Assembly: GCF_037042905.1 (NCBI RefSeq)
Contig: NC_087257.1
Span: forward strand, 12,560,001-12,624,000
Length of the DNA stretch: 64,000 nucleotides
Source: Lytechinus pictus
Taxonomy: Eukaryota; Echinodermata; Echinoidea; Temnopleuroida; Toxopneustidae
Direction of reading: 5' to 3'
Position numbers and translations under genes: made by a program. Positions 44,662 through 55,712 of the stretch are shown here, in pieces (position 1 is the first letter of the stretch; each line of letters opens with the position of its first letter). The notes under the pieces were generated by a model. The model made no database searches. It was given only the letters and a program-made list of their open reading frames with translations, and was not told the origin of the DNA.

Positions 44662-44924
44662 TTTGTCATCCACACTTTACGTTACTCGTGCATTATACGT
44701 CGACGTCGTATATTGAGCTGAATTTCTTGCTTTTTGTTGTTGCTTTTATTTTACCCCAGGCGCCCAGCAGAAAATTTTCAGGTCAGTGAGCCAAGCTGAG
44801 CAGAATTAGAATACAAAGTCCGAAAATGAGTCTCGATAGAACGTAGAGGGAGTAAAGACTTTTTTAAGGGGGGGGGGGGGGGGGTCTGAGGCAAAAGTAG
44901 CAAAAAGTAGCGTCGAACGGGTAT
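44662..44924. other. Region upstream of SDR1 with long G run
   Basis: Presumed promoter-proximal DNA of SDR1. A G run of about 18 lies at 44868-44885. No TATA box or other core element was assigned. Confidence 0.4.
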
Positions 44925-45065
44925 TGATTGATTTTATTTGGCAAGTCACCATAACATATATACAGTAGCATTAAAACAACAGGCTTGCACAGGATGACAC
45001 ACGAAAGCTCATCGACATACAGAATTAAGATAATAAAATTATACTATTTACATATCAAATAATGA
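44925..45065 (-). mobile_element. LINE 3' end, severely 5'-truncated
   Basis: Read on the minus strand, the block ends GGTGACTTGCCAAATAAAATC followed by an ATCA-type tail. It resembles the 3' UTR and tail of CR1/L2-like LINEs. Only about 140 bp survive and there is no coding part. Confidence 0.5.
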
Positions 45066-45475
45066 AGAAAAAAAATCAGAATATAGGGTATAGGTACGGG
45101 CCCCTATAAAATGGGCGGGTCAGTGTGTGGTTGGGCAATGGTTTTCCTTGTAACCCCCCTTTCAAATGTTCTCCACCGCCCCTACAAGCATGCAACTCAT
45201 CCGCTAATAAATCCTTCTTCTTCTCTGCCCCGTGCATGCATGGGATTCATAATCCAGTTTAATATTTCTTCATTATTTTGTTCAATTCTCACTTGTGCAC
45301 CATATATCTATAGGGAAAAGTAAAACCATCTTTCTTTTTCCTAGTATATCATCTAATTTTCTTGATGATCGATGATAATACAATTTTTCTTTAAACAAAC
45401 AAGTGCACACCTAGTTACAAATAATGCGTAGAGCATTTCCATTTATTTGAATGCAGGATAAAAGAGCATAGGTGT

Positions 45476-45545
45476 CGTAGCCGGGGATCGAACCACGGAC
45501 TTTCCATGTATAGCCAGGCGCCTTAGACCACTCGGCTACGGCACA
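45476..45545 (-). tRNA. tRNA-like sequence, probably a SINE head or tRNA pseudogene
   Basis: The minus strand contains a perfect A box (TAGCCGAGTGG), a B box (GGTTCGATCC) and a mostly paired acceptor stem (GCCGTAG with CTACGAC, one mismatch). A TTTT terminator follows shortly. The anticodon and T stems pair poorly, so a functional tRNA is doubtful. No anticodon is assigned. Confidence 0.5.
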
Positions 45546-45604
45546 TCCACTAAATACAATACAAGTAAAAAACGATTACTTTCACCATGTTCATCTAGTA
45601 GTAG

Positions 45605-45752
45605 CGGATTCAAACTGGGTTGGAATTATATTCCTATAACATCTATAAAGGCAACTGCATTGTAATGATAGTAATAGGTCTTATATGCAAGTGGAATTAT
45701 CATCTTCTGAGACGGCTGGCGCTGCCAGTCCATCTCTTTACAAATTATTTGT
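45605..45752 (-). other. Block homologous to the SDR 3' UTR, probably the displaced 3' UTR of SDR2
   Basis: Aligns with 29940-30078, immediately after the SDR1 stop. Shared parts include GGAATTATATTCCTA, ATAAAGGCARCT, GCAAGTGG and the AATTTGTAAAG/CTTTGTAAAG segment next to the stop. The matching SDR2 stop codon is 10 kb away at 55713. The intervening DNA is repeats and retroelement fragments. Confidence 0.7.
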
Positions 45753-46449
45753 TTGCTCCGCTATAAATACTATCTTATTTCCTCATCTTCAAATTAACCA
45801 GTTTACAATAAAAAAAAAGTATAAATCAAGATCTTGTATATGACAATAAAACAAAGAAATATATCACTTTAACGATATTTCAAATAAATTTCAGAATTAT
45901 TACAATTGAAGTATAACTGAACATTTACTAGTACAATATAACAATGTAACAAAAAAAGCAAGAAAAAAAGACTAGGAACCTAATTGTATACTGAAATAAC
46001 GACCCATTTTCCTTTCCGGAATAGACATCTACCATTTTTAATCGAAACAATATGAGATCGGATAAGTCATAATTATAAACTAACCAAATCTCTTCTTGAT
46101 AGAGTACTAAAGATATACAATTTGGAAATATCAAACCAATTTTCTTTTTCAATTATTTCGGATTGTACATGAAAAAAAAAAGATAGATGAGATTTTTTAA
46201 CGTTAATGATCGAGAGGAAGGTTATTTTACCTAAAACAACCCCTACACAATTACCTTACCCTCACCACTCCCCAGTCACTCACGCAGTCATGCTTATTTC
46301 ATTTCTCACCAAATCCCCCCTCCTCCTCCGACCACAAACAACCACACACTTTTTTTTCAACATACACACACGCATACACACAGCCCCACGCACCCTTTCA
46401 CTAACATACACTCTAAATGCAAACGAGCTACTCTGGTCACTATCACAAT

Positions 46450-46671
46450 ACACTCCCCTCAGAGTGAGACAAGGGACCAGTCATTTTGGAGAGTGGGATT
46501 TGCATCTTTTGAGAGTGGAGTATTAATACGGAGTGAAATGTCTAAAAAAGAAATAGGCCTATACAGTTCACTCCCGAGTTCACTCGAGAAGGAGCTATAA
46601 TGCACTTTCAAAAGATGCGAATCCCACTCCAAAATGATTGATCCTTGTCTCACCGTCTATGGGAGGAGTGT
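46450..46671. repeat. Foldback MITE with CACTCC termini
   Basis: GTGAGACAAGG-ACCAGTCATTTTGGAG on the left is inverted as CTCCAAAATGATTGATCCTTGTCTCAC on the right. Ends CACTCCCCT and GGGAGGAGTG. Arms of about 90 bp. Confidence 0.75.
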
Positions 46672-46683
46672 GATAATAGGGAC

Positions 46684-46923
46684 AGGGCCCCGTCTAACGG
46701 AGTTGCGATAGTGTCATAATTTTTTTCTATAGGAAATTTGCACAATGTCCTTTGTAAACAAAGAGAAGCATAGTGAATTTCAAGAAAACAATGAATGCAT
46801 GATTATACATAATCGTTAGAAAATATTTTGAATAAACATACATAATAGATGTTGATGCTGCTGGCTTTCCATAGTTGCGATTGATCGGATCAATCGCAAC
46901 TCTTTGTAATAAGACGGGGCCCT
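46684..46923. repeat. Foldback, AGAGTTGCGATTGAT family, short copy
   Basis: The ends AGGGCCCCGTCT and AGACGGGGCCCT are perfectly inverted. The interior matches one half of 35491-35957. One internal arm is deleted. Confidence 0.75.
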
Positions 46924-46956
46924 GAACAGCTCTTATGCATTAGAGATTACATCCAT

Positions 46957-47132
46957 GGGTGTTTCATAAAGCTGTTCGTAAGTTAAGAGCGACTTTAAGA
47001 ACGACTGGTGATCCTTTCTTGTGGTAAATGGTATATACATTGGCGATGGTTTAGCGCGTAATAAAGGATTACCAGTCGTTCTTAAAGTCGCTCTTAAGTC
47101 TTAACTTACGAACAGCTTTATGAAACGGCCCC
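46957..47132. repeat. Foldback MITE with TTTCATAAAGCTGTTCGTAA termini
   Basis: GTTTCATAAAGCTGTTCGTA at the left is exactly inverted at the right. AAGAGCGACTTTAAGAACGA is likewise inverted. Same family as 33775-33951. Confidence 0.82.
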
Positions 47133-47280
47133 AGATCTGGCACATCTGTGTTTAACAAATAAAGTAAACGAAACAAACAGAGAAAAGGTAAAGCAACCAC
47201 AAATTTCTGTCGCATTAAAACGAAATATGCATTGATTTGTTCCTATTTCCCAAGTATACACACCTACTGTTCTGGGGGGA

Positions 47281-49100
47281 GGGGGTGATCTATTGTTCCG
47301 CCCCCCTCCAGTTGAATAGCATGACGTCATGGATTTACGCCTGTACCTCGTAGGTTATTATATTTCTTTTAAAATGCTGTTTAACCATTACCAATGCTGC
47401 AACACTTGGCACCGATCATTTTATATTTCATCAAACGGATACTCCGGGCCGAAAATAGTTAAATCTATATAAATAAAGTAAGATATAAATTTTCACTGCG
47501 CAAAACGCAGTGTCATAAAAATGTTACATTAAATTAAAATTATTTGATGTTTTCATATAATCGTCAATAAGGAGGGTCGGAAAATAAATTTAACTACATT
47601 TCCCTCCGTAATCATGATAAAGGATTAGTATCAGTATACAGATAAATTATGCGAGCGCGAGCCGATAAATTTTGATATATCGATCTGAAAAAAAGGGGGG
47701 GGGGTTAACAAGAAATAGATCACACCTTTTCAATGATGCGAGCTCGAAGTGATTGCTATCTGAAATTATTTGATATTCCGATCTAGGACTATTCGTAGGA
47801 AGTTATGAAAAAGATATGTATCTCATAATTATTTATTAATGGCATAATGACTTGAGAGTGCGATCTTATTCAGGCCTGAAAACAGGACATTTGAAATACC
47901 TTTTGTAATCGTGAACAGGATGCGTGTGTTAATAAATATTTTTAACTCTTAATGCACGTGCGAAACGCGAGCCAAATTTTTTTTATAAACTAATATAAGA
48001 AGGGGATTTTTAGCATTAATATAGAAGTATACATGAGATGCGACCGCACAGCTACGAGTTTTGACAATTAGACCTGAAAAGGGAAATTGTTCCAATGGAC
48101 GACAGAACCTAGCTGTTACACCAAATATATTTGGCCTAGTCGTGTAAGTAAAACATTCAACCCACTGCGAAAGAGAAGTTCATACAAGTATAACAAAAAG
48201 GAGGAATATATTCATCTTCACATTTCTTACAGAAGTTCCGAAATAGTTGAGTTGGAAATAGGTTCTCGGTGTATCATTGCAGAAAAAGATTAACCATCAA
48301 AAAGATATTACCTAAAGTGTCTAGTGAATTATTCATATACGTTTTCTTTGCAGATGACCATTCAAAATGTGCAATAATGACGGCCATCTTTAAATTTTTA
48401 TATCTTTTTACCAAAATACCATGGATATTGTCAGTATACATTACTCGATATTGCTCTAAAAGATACCAGTTTGCCTGTGACAAGATATTAGTTAATCTCT
48501 TGTCACTGCATGGCAAACTACCGAATTGCTTCTTGGACTTTACTTGTTGGAATAGTGCCTTGCTTTACCCATGGACCTAATAGGTCCATGCTTTGCCATG
48601 TCGACTGCAATTACTCAATCGCTATTCTCAATCTAGGGAAAATTGAACAATTACAACGACTCTTTGCTTTGATTATTAACTCAGACATCAATGATGATGA
48701 ATGTTTCGCTATGGACTTTTGAATTTGGGTGCATTGTACTGTTGACATTTATTAAAAAGTGGATTTAACTGAAGTATGTTTCACAATGATTTGTTTACAA
48801 CCACTTTTGTGTGCTCTTTTGTGTGCTCTTTTTAAAACAAATGTTAAAACTACACCGCTGGTGTTTAAAGAGGACGGCACACCAAGCACTGTACACTATA
48901 TCGTCTCCCACCAAAAATGTTACTGGCACTTTCATTGAGTATACATGTAATGTGAAAATGACTAAATCCTACTGTATATTATTTTTTTGTTACAATCGTA
49001 GCATTTTTTTCATACAACTGGCTTGCATTTCATGCGATATGATTCATTAACCACAGAGCTATGAGCGTTGAATAAAGTACGCAGTCCAATCACGTCTTCA
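47281..49100. other. Non-coding stretch with TCGCGC-type repeat remnants
   Basis: 47640-48060 carries motifs such as ATGCGAGCTCGAAG, GAGCGCGAGCC and GAAACGCGAGCC in the orientation opposite to the 2-8 kb elements. It looks like a decayed copy of that family without its ends. 48080-49100 is AT-rich with no recognised exon. Confidence 0.5.
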
Positions 49101-49295
49101 TTCACTCTTTGTATTTTTAGATTTTTCCACAAAAATCGGAGAAGAAAATGGGCAGACGACATGGATATGGCCCTAAACCACGGAAATATTTATGTGCCCT
49201 AAACTCACACACCAACCTCGCTCCTGGCTCCTCATTGGTGGAAATGTCGACTCGGAGGCACGTGACCCCTTTGGTATCTGGGGCCAGAAAGGGTT

Positions 49296-49712
49296 CCATG
49301 ACAATTGCTCCGCCGACATTTGCTCCGCCGACAATTGCTACGCAAAATGCGACAACTGCTCCGCCGACAATTGCTCCGGACAGTTGCTCCGCCGACAGTT
49401 GCTCCGTCGACACTTGCTCCGCCGATATGTGCTCCGTCGACACTTGCTCCGCCGATATTTGCTCCGCCGATATTTGCTCCGCCGACATCTGCTCCGCCGA
49501 CATCTGCTCCGCCGAAAATTGCTCCGCCGACAATTGCTCCGCCGATAATTGCTCCGCCGAAAATTGCTCCGATTATACGACAATTGCTCCGCGACAATTG
49601 CTTCGCCGATATTTGCTCCGCCGACATCTGCTCCGATTATACGACAATTGCTCCGCCGATAATTGCTCCGCCGACATCTGCTCCGCCGTAAATTGCTCCG
49701 ATAATGCGACAA
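49296..49712 (+). repeat. 15-bp minisatellite, array 1
   Basis: About 27 units of TTGCTCCGCCGACAA and variants (GATATT, GACATC, GTCGACAC), interrupted by GATTATACGAC spacers. The unit length is a multiple of three and stop-free in most frames, so long frames open on both strands: Cys-Ser-Ala-Asp-x pentads, Ala-Pro-Pro-Thr-x, or Ser-Ala-Glu-Gln-x on the reverse. Array 2 at 52343-52806 has the same variant order in reverse orientation. Confidence 0.9.
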
Positions 49713-49857
49713 TTATTTATTTATTTTTTTATTCGTACTTTCATACGCATAACAATTTTAGCACAGGCTGAAGGCGTCAATTTACCATGGAGCATAGCTC
49801 CATGAATTTACAAAGTAAACTTAAACTATGCTTGCATGATATATTAAATGTCATACA

Positions 49858-50008
49858 CAGGGGCCGCGGAACGGTTTTCAAAGTGAGGGCTGAGTCAAAA
49901 GTGGGGGCTGTCCATGCTAAAAATCACAATCATATGGTCATTCTTACGTTTTTTGTACACGGCTTTGGAAAATTGGGGGCTAAAGCCCCCCCGGCTCCGC
50001 GGCCCCTG
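49858..50008. mobile_element. 151-bp MITE with perfect 13-bp TIRs and 5-bp target duplication
   Basis: CAGGGGCCGCGGA and TCCGCGGCCCCTG are perfect inverted ends. ATACA flanks both sides (49853-49857 and 50009-50013). No coding capacity. Confidence 0.85.
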
Positions 50009-50013
50009 ATACA

Positions 50014-52342
50014 TGCATATATAAAGAAATAGAAAAAAAGGGGTAAGCACAAAGGAGGGATAGATATTCTTAATGCTTATTCATGGTGGGGGAGGGGGGA
50101 GCATTTGTGTAAGTTTTATTACGTGCCTGGCGATTAAAATGAAGAAAAAAAAACGCGTTTTCATGTAATTATTATAACCATATAGCTCCATGTTATAACA
50201 GTAGAAACAAATTAGTCATACCCCATTCTTAGCGTCAAAATCGCTCAGACTGGCGAAATATGCTCCGAAGTGGAGACATTTGCTCCAGGTGAAATTCAAC
50301 GGTATACCCCACCTTATTTTGTCGAAAACCTGTACTGTAGTCACGCAAAATGTTTACTGTCGGCAAATTTTGTGCCATACAAACATGACCAAGACATTCA
50401 GTAAGTAAAAATTAATATTCAAGAAAATACCAACTTGTGAAAGGCTACATGTCGTGTCACCTTCTCGGCACACCCCTCCACTCTGGTTTCCATATCCTCT
50501 CGTACACACAGTGCTCTCAGTCTGGTCTCCACATCCACATCATGTCATACACACCGTAGGTTTTTAGATTATGATAATACTGTATATAATAGTGAGTTGC
50601 TTTTTTGTTTTATGTTGATCATGATTGTTTTCTTCACTGATAGAAAAAGGATAATTAATTTTTTTTTAATAATCCAAAAATAAAATCCATATGTTCTGTT
50701 TTATATAGTTATTAGTCAAGGTTACTTTAGTTCGCATTAGTTCTCATTGTTTATACGTTCTAATTCTTATGCATTATACCGATTGATATTGTACTTTAAA
50801 TTTGACTATGTATTGTTATTTTGATTTTGTTGTGCTTTGTGAACGGAAAATGAATAAATCTTATTCTAAATCTAAATATGGTCCGCCAATAGTCGAATTA
50901 TATTCATTATGATGTTATAATGTAAGTAACAATTTGTTGTTGATGGGGGATATAATTTTACACGTAGTTTCAAAAAATAAAAAAAATAAATCAAACAAGA
51001 TTTTCTTTTATAAATGATATACCTTCATGTGTATATGGCCGCCTATGTATTTTCCAAGAATGAACTATATGAGAAGAAAACGTGTGTTCATGTACTTATT
51101 ATCATTATCATTGTACCACCATTATCATCATCAGCATCATTATCAGCATCTTCATCATCACCATCATTATCATTGTCGTCGTCGTTTTGCTTATGCGGAA
51201 ATCAAACAAAAATGATTGTGAAAAGGGTTATGGAGGGAAAGAGAGAAAGAGGGGGAGTGAGTGAGAGCTTGAGGAAAAAAGGAGGTGTATGACTTATTAT
51301 TTCTGAAAACCACGATTTCTGTTTATTCATGGGATTGAAATAGAAGGATAAACTTAACAAGTTCTTGTCATTATAATTTTTTTTTTTATTTACTGATCAG
51401 AACATGAGATAAATGAAATCATGAAGACTGTACGTTCTCGACAGTTTTATTAACGTTTTCCAACCAAAACTACACTTTAATGACTGCAAACACCTTCATT
51501 TTCACACACTCGCAACTATGGACACAGTATACATGTAATTGAGAGTAGTGTCATTTTCAAAACCTTTCTTAGCTGCAAGGAATACTGAATCTCATTTCCA
51601 CAATGTGCATCTGAATGCACAATGCCTGTGTTTCTAACATGTACCCAAATTACCCAATTTAAAGAACACATGTTAAGATCTAATGAATCAGCAAAATAAT
51701 CCACATTCTATCATGATCAGCAGGCACAACAGCCTATATACTCTTCAATACTTCAATTACAGTTTGTCGAAAGAAATAACACAAAGAAAAAGAAATATAT
51801 AGAATTGTAACTCTGGTAAATATATCCAAAATATTAAATTAACGCATCGTGCTCTCATTTCTTTTACGAGATATCCCCCCCCCCCGAGATATGCTTCATG
51901 TTTACAATTTAAAAAAGGCGTATAAATGTCCCCTTTCCATGTCAATAACAGCTCGTGCTTTGTGCTCGCATTATAAATTCAGTGAGATGCGTATTGGGTT
52001 TCATGAATTTGTAACTATATTATTGCTGGTATATATATTATTGTCTTTTAAAAGACCGGAGTGAAACCAATGATAATAATATATGAACAAAAATCCAGAT
52101 TCAAAATTTCAATGGGGAGTGTGTCATTCCCCTTCTCCGTTACAATTTGTCAAGTGGCAGCGGCAGGGAGAACAATTTGTTTTGTTTTTTAAGCAGAAAG
52201 CTGTGATGATAGGGGGAGAATAAAATAAATAAAACATTAACGAATAACAAGAACAAAACAAAGACAAAACAATTTGTATCAGGATGAATTTCTTATCATT
52301 TAACATAGACCAACTTGGAGGAATAAGATGTTCATACAATTG
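50014..52342. other. Non-coding stretch between the minisatellites
   Basis: AT-rich. 50600-50875 ends in ATGAATAAATCTTATTCTAAAT and could be a LINE 3' end. 51850-52000 contains one CTCGTGCTTTGTGCTCGCAT motif. No exon was recognised. Confidence 0.5.
51097..51186 (+). repeat. ATC/ATT trinucleotide microsatellite
   Basis: Imperfect ATC, ATT and GTC repeats, open in three frames as poly-Ile, poly-His/Tyr and poly-Ser. Simple repeat. Confidence 0.85.
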
Positions 52343-52806
52343 TCGTATAATCGGAGCAGATGTCGGCGGAGCAAATATCGGCGGAGCAATTGTCGTATAA
52401 TCGGAGCAATTTTCGGCGGAGCAAATATCGGCGGAGCAATTGTCGCGGAGCAATTGTCGTATAATCGGAGCAATTTTCGGCGGAGCAAATATCGGCGGAG
52501 CAATTGTCGCGGAGCAATTGTCGTATAATCGGAGCAATTTTCGGCGGAGCAAATATCGGCGGAGCAATTGTCGGCGGAGCAATTTTCGGCGGAGCAGATG
52601 TCGGCGGAGCACATGTCGGCGGAGCAAATATCGGCGGAGCAAATATCGGTGGAGCAAGTGTCGACGGAGCACATATCGGCGGAGCAAGTGTCGACGGAGC
52701 AACTGTCGGCGGAGCAATTGTCCGGAGCAATTGTCGGCGGAGCAACTGTCTTATTTTGCGTAGCAATTGTCGGCGGAGCAGATGTCGGCGGAGCAATTGT
52801 CGGGTC
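52343..52806 (-). repeat. 15-bp minisatellite, array 2 (inverted relative to array 1)
   Basis: Reverse-complement orientation of the same unit, with the same rare variants in the same order (GCTACGCAAAAT, CTCCGGACA, GTCGACACTTGC, GATATGTGC). This shows common descent from one array and not independent expansion. About 30 units. Confidence 0.9.
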
Positions 52807-53159
52807 ACCCCAGAAAGACTTGCAATCAAACGTAACTTATAAAAACTTGACTTTAAACCAATGGGAGGCACGGTTAGTGACATGCAATTGATTTCTAGTT
52901 CAATAGTTTTTAAACGCAACTCTTTCTTCAACAGCTATAGCCCCTGGAATAGGATTATGCCATCAAGAACATCTGTGAAAATATTCGATCCGAATAAAGA
53001 AATATCTATTTAGTCACTGGTTCTTGAGCTCAGAATCTATCATGAGCTGATGGTGCATATGGCAAGGTTGTGCCCTCCCTATATAGGATTAGAGATCACG
53101 GGAAAAATACACGGGGGCTGGGCAGGGCCCTGGCAACGATATTTTAACTGGGGCTGCTG

Positions 53160-53260
53160 ATGTAAATTTGACAAGCAAAAAAAAAAAATTCTGTAAAAAA
53201 ATGAAGGACATTTTGGTCCCGAGAAATTTGACAAGCAAAAAAGGGGCGGAGGGCATTTTT
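53160..53260 (-). repeat. TTTGACAAGC/poly-A repeat fragment
   Basis: Two copies of AAATTTGACAAGCAAAAAA, related to the tandem repeats at 9975-10262 and 57350-57500. Confidence 0.65.
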
Positions 53261-53380
53261 ATGTTACATTGATCAATTTCTCACACCCATAGAATTCCAG
53301 GGGGTGCTGCCAATGGAGAATAATAGACGCATCACCCCCGCTTCCCCCGGGCCATGAGCATTGCACGGATCAGTCTCAGA

Positions 53381-53965
53381 AATACTTCCCCCCATGCCAG
53401 ATCGTATTTGGAGTGCCCATCTGTATTATGAAATACATCAGTAATCATGATTTTTCTCAATGAAATGAGTATTTATTCGACTAGGGATTACATCACATAT
53501 TCTGGGCACTTCCAAATATCATCAATTTAATTTCTTTTTTAAATCTTCTATATAATCATTTTTTATCCACTCTGTTTCTGTTCATGGTAACTCACAGGAC
53601 AGCATTTTGCTGGTAAACGCAAAGCTGGTATATAACCAATTACCTATAGAAAACATTTTTACGTCTATATGTTAATCAGTCATAATGGGTGACCTTATAG
53701 ACGACAGATGAGATTGCTCTCGGGCCTTTTTATCAAAGTGGAGACAATGGCAGAGTAGAGATTCGAACTCACAACCTTGTGATTGTGAGTCCAATGCTCT
53801 AACCAGTGGACCACACAACCCTTTTCTAATAACTGAAAATATCTTTTTAATTCTCAGCAAGTTCTCAGATGAGAAATTCAATTTCAGTATAAGACCAGTC
53901 TTCAAGTAATACTTAATTATTTTATCTGAGGCTTTTAAGTACAGCTTTCTGAATAATTCAATATA
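53381..53965 (-). mobile_element. L1/Tx1-like LINE fragment, copy B, interrupted by a SINE
   Basis: 53385-53590 aligns with 55140-55345 and 53825-53960 with 55350-55500, in the same order. The break between them is the tRNA-derived insert at 53690-53822. Coding sequence is heavily degraded. Confidence 0.65.
53690..53822 (-). mobile_element. tRNA-derived SINE head inserted in LINE copy B
   Basis: The minus strand reads GGGTTGTGTGGTCCACTGG, then TTAGAGCATTGGAC (A box region) and GAGTTCGAATC (B box). It is flanked by two LINE segments that are contiguous in copy C. Confidence 0.75.
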
Positions 53966-55712
53966 AAAAAGTATTTTTTTATATTTAAGAGGTTATATTA
54001 ATAATTTTGTTTCAAATAATTATTTTTTGTTTTAAATTATTATTTTTGTTTTGAATAATATTTTATTTTCTTCCTCTTTCAAATCAATAAGTTTACAATC
54101 ACAATTCATATAAATAAAGATTCTTTGTATGTATACAATCAATAAACAATCAAACAAATAAATATATCAATATCAATGAGATTACGAATATTTTAAAAAT
54201 GATTACAAATGAAATTAAACTGCCAAATTTCTCTTCTATAACAATGTGAAAGCAGAGGGGAAAAACCCGTATCAATCGACAAAATAAAAAAAACGTACTT
54301 TTTCCCTGAATAGAATAGAAATAATCTCTTTTGCACAAGAAATAAAAAAAGGATAAAAGATTATTTTAAAGGTTAATTAGAGGAAGGTTATCCTAAAACG
54401 TCCCTACACATTCACCTTACCCCCATACCCCTTCCCCCCTCATCTCTCTCCCCAGACACTCACACAAGCTCACTTCAACTCACCACCACTCACAGCTCCC
54501 CCCCCCCCCCCTCTTCCCCGTCACAAAACTCACACATCCATCTACACACGTACACCCACACACAATGCATCCTGCTCTGGTACAACTATCTGTATTTGAA
54601 CAAATAAACACAACAGAAACAAAATGAAGCAACCAATACATCCATAGTATTAAGAAAGGTATGCATTGATTTGTTCCCATTTCCTTAAGTGCACCCCCAG
54701 CTTCCCCTTTTTAAACGCTATTTGATATTCCGTATCTCTATACTCTTTAACCAAATGTGTCACTTTCTGTACGGTTGGCAATATTCCCTGTTTTCTTGAA
54801 CTAAAAATGATATACTTAATTAAGAATATAATACAGTTTATTAAAGCTACTCTTGTAGTATTTCCAGATATCCCCATGAAAATTGTTTTCCAAACGTCAC
54901 TGCCAAGTTCATTCAGTTGAAATATTTTACTCATCTCTTCCCACAATCGCTTAACTTCACGACAATAAAAAAATAAATGTTGGTAAGACTCAACTTCTTT
55001 TTTACAAAAGGAACAGAAATTATCTGTCTCAAAACCGAATTAAAAAAGTTCCCTTTTTGTGTACACAGCCCCTTGTAATTGTTTGTATTGAAATTCTCTG
55101 TGTTTATTGCATAGCATTGCACATTTCAGTCTAAAAAATACTTCTTTCAGTTCCCCCATTCCCAAATCATATTCGGATTGCCCATCTGTAACATGAAATA
55201 CATAAACAATTTGAAAACTTTCAATGAAGTGGTCATATATTCGTCTAGATTTTATATCACATAGTTTCTGAACATGCCCACATATCATCAATTGAATTTC
55301 AAAGTTGTCTGTATCCATTTCCATAAAATCATTTTGTATCCACTCTTCTGTTATTACTGAAAATATCTTTTGAATTTTGAGCAAGTTTTCAGATGAAAAT
55401 TTCAGATTATACCAGTATGAAACTGGTCTTAATTTACCTCCAACTATTAAACCGAGACCTTAACTATACCTTTCTGAAATAATTCAATATAAAAAAAGGT
55501 CTTGTTATTAAGGCATAGACGCTTGTTATTAAAAATAATGGGATTACTTTTCCCTCCAAAATGTCTACACTTATCCAATTCGTGCCATGCCTTCAGCATA
55601 TCTATGTAAAATAATGGTATACCTTTCAAATTCATTCTACTCGTATCATAATCACACAGAAATATGATTCGACCACCTAAAGAGCTAAAAAAATATTCGA
55701 ATGTTGCTTTTA
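53966..55712 (-). mobile_element. L1/Tx1-like LINE 3' part, copy C, with C-terminal zinc knuckle
   Basis: Minus-strand frames (55712-55447, 55384-55040, 54946-54650) read the post-RT region of an L1/Tx1-type ORF2, ending in FCSFCKKEVESYQHLFFYC and then W: the C-x2-C-x7-H-x4-C knuckle near 54970-55030. The frames are broken by stops and shifts. The 5' truncation point lies directly after the SDR2 stop codon at 55713, within about 3 bp. Confidence 0.8.

Larger units (their letters stand above)
45753..47280 (-). mobile_element. L1/Tx1-like LINE 3' region, copy A, with three foldbacks inserted
   Basis: Aligns in pieces with copy C: 45760-45850 with 54070-54150; AGAGGAAGGTTATT (46210) with AGAGGAAGGTTATC (54378); TGCATTGATTTGTTCC (47228) with the same string at 54662. 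Only 3' UTR and the extreme 3' coding part remain. Foldbacks at 46450-46671, 46684-46923 and 46957-47132 interrupt it. Confidence 0.6.

Noticed and set aside
48274..48722. Overlapping frames of 70-103 codons
   Set aside because: No recognisable domain, AT-rich composition, no splice context. Likely chance frames.
49148..49771. 207-codon frame through the minisatellite as a Cys-rich pentapeptide-repeat gene
   Set aside because: Frames open on both strands because the unit is 15 bp and stop-free. No splice or homology support. Kept only as a finding.
53690..53822. Functional tRNA gene
   Set aside because: Box A and B are recognisable but the anticodon stem does not pair, and it is an insertion into a LINE. 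Called a SINE head.
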